A stretch of DNA of 9,423 bases from Methanobrevibacter ruminantium (GTDB taxonomy: Archaea; Methanobacteriota; Methanobacteria; Methanobacteriales; Methanobacteriaceae), in NCBI GenBank assembly GCA_004553595.1, contig SFKZ01000045.1, forward strand, positions 1 through 9,423, given 5' to 3'. Made by a program: the position numbers and the translations under genes. The notes under the pieces are model-generated. The model made no database searches. It was not told the origin of the DNA and saw nothing but the letters and a program-made list of their open reading frames with translations. Shown piece by piece: positions 6,339 to 9,423 of the stretch; within the stretch, counting starts at the first letter, position 1; each line of letters begins with the position of its first letter.

Positions 6339-6971
6339 ATGAGTAATACAATAAGAATAAAGAGAGGCAAGTCTAATAATTTATCAGTGAGCAATTTGCA
6401 AGATGGAGAATTAGCCCTTACTCTTGACACTAATAAACTTTATACTAATAAGGGACAAATTTCTCCAGACAATGTATACGTCGGAGATACTGAGCCTACA
6501 GATTCGAATGTAAAATGTTGGATTTCTCCATCTGGTAAAATAGACTTGAGTTCTCTATGGGATCAAATATATCCTGTCGGTTCTATTTATATCACTGTAA
6601 ATGCGACTAATCCTTCAGTATTGTTTGGTGGAACTTGGGAACAATTAAAAGGTAAATTTTTAGTTGGTATTGATTCATCTGATACAGATTTTAACACAAG
6701 TGAGAAAACTGGTGGAAGTAAAACACATACAAACATTTTAAATGATGATGGTTACGCAAAGATAAATTTTTCGGCCGCAACGGCAAATGTTTATCAAAGG
6801 CGAATTTCAACACCTGCTTGGAATGAAACAGCGTACACAAATGTTAGTAGTACTATCAAAACAGATGGAATTGGTGAAAGTAAGTATGGTATAGGCTTAG
6901 ATGGTTCGACAGGAAACGGAAGTTCGTTACCACCATACTTAGCAGTTTATATGTGGAAAAGGATTTTGTAG
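6339..6971 (+). CDS. Phage tail protein: Mtd_N-like N-terminus plus gp10-C-like baseplate/fibre domain
   Basis: This 210-residue protein starts after AAGGAGAG. Residues 1-38 (TIRIKRGKSNNL..., GELALTLDTNKLY) are the Mtd_N-like attachment domain shared with the genes at 1487 and 8157. Residues 46-66 (VYVGDTEPTDSNVKCWISPS) are a small linker motif common in these proteins. Residues 69-210 begin LWDQIYPVGSIYITVN, continue FGGTWEQLKGKFLVG and GGSKTHT, and end LPPYLAVYMWKRIL. That order is characteristic of the T4 gp10 C-terminal-like / collar-type domain found at the tip of many tail fibres and baseplate proteins. It is likely a short trimeric fibre or tip protein on the virion. The module is complete and in frame. 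The remnant at 8017-8157 has the same two ends, so a second copy of this architecture once existed downstream. C60 is its only Cys. Confidence 0.85.
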   Translation: MSNTIRIKRGKSNNLSVSNLQDGELALTLDTNKLYTNKGQISPDNVYVGDTEPTDSNVKCWISPSGKIDLSSLWDQIYPVGSIYITVNATNPSVLFGGTWEQLKGKFLVGIDSSDTDFNTSEKTGGSKTHTNILNDDGYAKINFSAATANVYQRRISTPAWNETAYTNVSSTIKTDGIGESKYGIGLDGSTGNGSSLPPYLAVYMWKRIL

Positions 6972-6993
6972 TTTTAAAAAGGAGATGATGTAA

Positions 6994-7998
6994 ATGGCTC
7001 AGATAAATTGTGGAACTTTATATGGGTATCAGGATAAAAATACTGCTTATGGTGCTTTTACCGTTTACTTTGCTTATGATGGCACTACAAGAAATGGCAC
7101 AACTGTTACTATTACTAATCCTCGAGTTAAATGTACAGAGTATGGTGCAGATGGATATACTACAAATACTATTTTTATCAATAGTGTAACTTTAAATGGT
7201 ACTAGCTTGGGCATATCAGGGTCATTTAAAGGAAGCGATTACTGGAAAGGTAAATCATGGACTAGTACTGGAGTGGGTACTAAAAGCGTAAGCGCAGATG
7301 CGTCTTTAACATCATTAACAGTTTCAATAAGTTGCGGCAGAAGTGCAGCTCAGTATAATCAAACTTTAACTGGTACAATTTCGGTTGCTGCAGGAAATTA
7401 CACTGTTTCATATAATGCAAATGGCGGTACAGGTGCTCCATCAGCACAAACAAAAGAACATGATAAAACTTTAATATTAAGCACAGTAAAACCAAATAAA
7501 GCCAACACGAGTACAGCTGGCTATATAATAACATTAAATGCAAATGGCGGTTATGTATCTACTCCTGAATTAACGCAATATAATACTACTTCATATGCTT
7601 TTAGGTCTTGGAATACAAATTCTTCTGGTACTGGTACTACATATAATTCTGGAGGGAGTTATACTGCAAACGCAGATGTAACACTTTATGCCATTTGGAA
7701 TACTAATACAACGAAAGGGTCTGTTATGTTACCTACTCCTGCTAGGGCTCATTATAGTTTTGTCGGATGGGGGACAACGGCTTCTGCAACGACTGGTGTC
7801 ACTGGTACTATTACACCAACTTCATCACAAACGCTATACGCCGTTTGGGAAAGAACGCCAAGTCTAATAAATTGGAGAGATTCTTCTGGTAATTTTATGT
7901 CAGGTGGCACAATAAGTATAAAAGATTCTAATGGCAAATGGATAGTAATAAATAAAATAAAAATAAAGAATAGTTCTGGTGTATGGGAAGAACACTAA
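6994..7998 (+). CDS. Phage tail adhesin with Listeria-Bacteroides (Flg_new) repeats
   Basis: This 334-residue protein follows AAGGAGATGATG. Residues 1-136 form a Thr/Gly/Ser-rich beta-sandwich (MAQINCGTLYGYQDKNTAYG ... LTGTISVAAGNY) that I cannot assign to a named family. Residues 137-286 contain Listeria-Bacteroides-type repeats: a first one with SYNANGGTGAPSAQTK lacking its second half, a complete one at 176-236 (LNANGG ... SYTANADVTLYAIW), and the second half of a third at 240-286 (YSFVGWGTTAS ... TLYAVW). Residues 287-334 end with ISIKDSNGKWIVINKI and IKNSSGVWEEH, the same type of W-K-x / x-NGxW terminus seen just before the Hint domain of the 725-residue adhesin. The two proteins thus share a similar distal architecture, but this one stops there. 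Its likely role is host-surface binding at the tail tip. There is no signal peptide or LPXTG anchor, which argues against a bacterial surface protein. Confidence 0.8.
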   Translation: MAQINCGTLYGYQDKNTAYGAFTVYFAYDGTTRNGTTVTITNPRVKCTEYGADGYTTNTIFINSVTLNGTSLGISGSFKGSDYWKGKSWTSTGVGTKSVSADASLTSLTVSISCGRSAAQYNQTLTGTISVAAGNYTVSYNANGGTGAPSAQTKEHDKTLILSTVKPNKANTSTAGYIITLNANGGYVSTPELTQYNTTSYAFRSWNTNSSGTGTTYNSGGSYTANADVTLYAIWNTNTTKGSVMLPTPARAHYSFVGWGTTASATTGVTGTITPTSSQTLYAVWERTPSLINWRDSSGNFMSGGTISIKDSNGKWIVINKIKIKNSSGVWEEH

Positions 7999-8016
7999 AA
8001 GAGAGGATGAAATGAG

Positions 8017-8157
8017 ATGAGTAATAAAATCAAACTTAAAAGAGATCTATCTTCTAAGATCGATGAGGAGAAGAACATACACACACATACATGCCTCCAT
8101 ATTTTGAGGTATATATGTGGTATAGAATTAAGTAAAAATAGAAAGGAGGCGAAATAA
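8017..8157 (+). pseudogene. Internally deleted remnant of an Mtd_N + gp10-C tail gene
   Basis: A good Shine-Dalgarno (GAGAGGATG) precedes ATG 8017. The first 16 codons read MSNKIKLKRDLSSKI, clearly an Mtd_N start and very close to the gene at 8157 (MANTIKIKRGLSSNI). After about 8064 this similarity is lost. In a different frame, 8067-8135 reads GEEHTHTY then MPPYFEVYMWYRIK and a TAA stop, matching the C-terminus of the gp10-C-like protein ending at 6971 (LPPYLAVYMWKRIL). The locus is therefore best read as the two ends of one tail gene joined by a large internal deletion that also broke the frame. Read from 8017, the frame instead continues for 46 residues to TAA 8155-8157, overlapping the next start as TAATG, so a short peptide may still be made and may couple translation to the next gene. 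Confidence 0.7.
8067..8135 (+). pseudogene. 3' end of a gp10-C-like tail gene, orphaned by deletion
   Basis: This frame (8067 to the TAA at 8133-8135) encodes HTHTY followed by MPPYFEVYMWYRIK, the signature ending of gp10-C-like tail proteins. An in-frame TGA at 8064-8066 sits immediately upstream and no start or ribosome-binding site serves this frame, so it is not expressed on its own. Confidence 0.7.
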
Positions 8158-8891
8158 TGGCGAACACAATAAAAATAAAGCGAGGTTTATCCTCTAATAT
8201 TTCTAATGCAACTCTTGAACAAGGGGAATTAGCAATAACGACTGACACCAATGAACTATATATAGGAAAAGAAAGTGGAAAAGAAAAGATAAATGTGCAA
8301 GCGAATTATAATCAAAATGATGAGAAGGCTACTGATTATATAAAGAATAGACCATTTTATGAGGAAGAGCCCTTTACTCTTTTAGCGAATAGAGATATAT
8401 CATTTACAATAAGTGGAACCCAAGCGTATAGTGAACTATTATCATACACCGATGCCTTATCTAAAGTATCTGAAAATTCAGAACTTACATTATCACGTGG
8501 AAGTAACACAATTACTCTTACGTATGAGGGTAGGGGACAGATGAGACAAGCCGATGGGTCTCTTCTTGAGTGTCTAGTTTTTACAGGTATGGGCACAGCA
8601 ATCGGTATAGCCCCTAGTGTTACAAAGTTGCAAATACAAATATCGAACCCGGAATCATCTTCAACTTTTACCGAGACTATTAATTTGTCAAGTTCTAATA
8701 TACATAAATTAGATTCTAAGTTTATACAATCATATCCAGATATTGATTTAAAACCATTTCTTTATGGTTTGGTTAATCCAATAGGCGGAACAGAATACAC
8801 TAAACCCACTATTGTTGGTGTATTGGATTCTGGCAGATTAAAAGTATCGTTATATAGTGATGGCATTGTAGAATCTCATATTTATCAGTAA
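8157..8891 (+). CDS. Phage tail protein with Mtd_N-like N-terminus and YIKNRPFYEE linker
   Basis: This 244-residue protein is preceded by AAAGGAGGCG; its ATG overlaps the stop of the remnant reading frame by one base (TAATG). Residues 1-38 (TIKIKRGLSSNI, GELAITTDTNELYIG) are the Mtd_N-like attachment domain. Residues 48-70 contain the linker NYNQNDEKATDYIKNRPFYE, a motif often seen in Firmicute phage tail proteins just before the variable distal part. Residues 72-244 are beta-rich with LTLSRGSNTITLTYEGRG and SYPDIDLKPFLYG. I do not recognise this distal domain, which is presumably the part facing the host or medium. No Cys-rich, coiled-coil or membrane segment is obvious. Its context among other Mtd_N-headed genes supports a virion tail-tip role. 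Confidence 0.75.
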   Translation: MANTIKIKRGLSSNISNATLEQGELAITTDTNELYIGKESGKEKINVQANYNQNDEKATDYIKNRPFYEEEPFTLLANRDISFTISGTQAYSELLSYTDALSKVSENSELTLSRGSNTITLTYEGRGQMRQADGSLLECLVFTGMGTAIGIAPSVTKLQIQISNPESSSTFTETINLSSSNIHKLDSKFIQSYPDIDLKPFLYGLVNPIGGTEYTKPTIVGVLDSGRLKVSLYSDGIVESHIYQ

Positions 8892-8926
8892 TTAATAGAA
8901 TTATAATATAAAGGAGGCGAAAACAA

Positions 8927-9423
8927 ATGACAAAAGTAGCAGAGGAACTTTTCATATTTGAAGATCAGAAAAATAAAGTTATAAGTGAAAGACCAATTAA
9001 CTATTCAGATCATTATTCCGATAAATATTTTAACATTTCTATGATACAAGAAATTATTGATGGCGTTATTACCAATGAAGTTGATAAATTTCATCTAAAT
9101 TGTACTAGTATTAAAGCTACTGAATTTATATGGCAAAGAGATATATCAAATTCTTATAATGTATATAAGCATTTAAAAATTTATGGTGATAACTCTAACT
9201 TTAAGGTTAAATACAGTTTAAATGATACAAATGTGATAGAATTACCCATATCTAATAATCAAGAATTTTATATGTATTTATCTGATGATCATGCAACACT
9301 AAGCGTAAAATGTCAAGACCTTTGGTATAAAATTACTGTAACTGATCAAAACACTTTAACCTATACTACATCAGAAAATTCTGATTTTAATCTATTACAT
9401 TTGTATCATTTAAACTGTATTTA
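8927..9423 (+). CDS. Unrecognised protein, 3' end beyond window
   Basis: The start is set by AAAGGAGGCG at 8910-8919, seven bases before ATG 8927. The frame stays open to the window edge, giving 165 residues. The N-terminus (MTKVAEELFIFEDQKNKVIS, later INYSDHYSDKYFNISMIQEIIDGV) carries none of the attachment motifs seen in the neighbouring genes. The remainder is rich in Asn, Tyr and Lys with alternating hydrophobic residues (HLKIYGDNSNFKVKYSL, EFYMYLSDDHATLSVK), suggesting beta strands. I do not recognise a family. Its place at the end of a run of tail genes, the spacing of 35 bases and the same type of ribosome-binding site suggest another tail or baseplate adhesin of the same transcription unit. 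Confidence 0.65.
   Translation, partial: MTKVAEELFIFEDQKNKVISERPINYSDHYSDKYFNISMIQEIIDGVITNEVDKFHLNCTSIKATEFIWQRDISNSYNVYKHLKIYGDNSNFKVKYSLNDTNVIELPISNNQEFYMYLSDDHATLSVKCQDLWYKITVTDQNTLTYTTSENSDFNLLHLYHLNCI

Noticed and set aside
7280..8251. Reverse-strand open frames under the Flg_new and Mtd_N genes
   Set aside because: They are shadows of well-supported + strand genes, with no ribosome-binding sites or recognisable domains.
1487..8891. Diversity-generating retroelement, suggested by the Mtd-type N-termini
   Set aside because: No reverse transcriptase gene, no template/variable repeat pair and no C-type-lectin variable region with Asn-rich codons is visible. Mtd_N-type domains occur widely in phage tail proteins without a DGR.
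8896..8914. TATAAT (8902-8907) as a -10 promoter element before the last gene
   Set aside because: No convincing -35 element lies at the proper distance, and the transcript would start within the ribosome-binding site. In AT-rich DNA this hexamer is expected by chance.

Overview
The window looks like part of the tail-fibre / receptor-binding module of a phage or prophage from a low-GC, AT-rich Gram-positive host, probably a gut Firmicute. All supported genes are on the + strand and closely packed. Nearly all have strong purine-rich Shine-Dalgarno sequences (AGGAGG or GAGGTGAG type). TAA, TAG and TGA all act as ordinary stops, so there is no sign of stop-codon recoding. No gene for the head, portal, tail tube, lysis or integration is visible.

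Layout. 1-100: the 3' end of a reading frame resembling the C-terminus of a DeoR-type bacterial regulator. 106-1470: a protein with BspA/DUF285 leucine-rich repeats that seems to have lost its N-terminus. 1487-3028: a long fibrous tail protein with an Mtd_N-like N-terminal domain and tail-fibre repeats, ending inside an intrinsic-terminator-like hairpin. 3066-3315: two tiny overlapping reading frames, each carrying one copy of the same ~28-residue motif. 3327-4106: a fibre with seven 14-residue YadA-head-type repeats. 4120-6297: a large beta-rich adhesin with a Listeria-Bacteroides repeat and, at its C-terminus, a complete Hint (intein-like / polymorphic-toxin-type) autoprocessing domain. 6339-6971: an Mtd_N plus gp10-C-like tail protein. 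6994-7998: a second Listeria-Bacteroides-repeat protein, without a Hint domain. 8017-8157: a short remnant that joins the first codons of an Mtd_N gene to the last codons of a gp10-C gene, in a different frame. 8157-8891: a third complete Mtd_N-headed protein. 8927-end: an unrecognised protein running off the window.

How it fits together. The genes look like interchangeable cassettes: a few recurring N-terminal adaptors are joined to very different distal domains (LRR, collagen-like/coiled repeats, YadA head, beta-sandwich, gp10-C). This suggests a phage displaying several adhesins, or storing alternatives, with recombination between cassettes. The 8017-8157 scar and the odd 5' end of the first gene are direct signs of such rearrangement. 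The observations most worth following are the Hint domain added after what looks like a normal fibre terminus, and the internally deleted cassette. Family names come from recognising sequence patterns; no database search was run.
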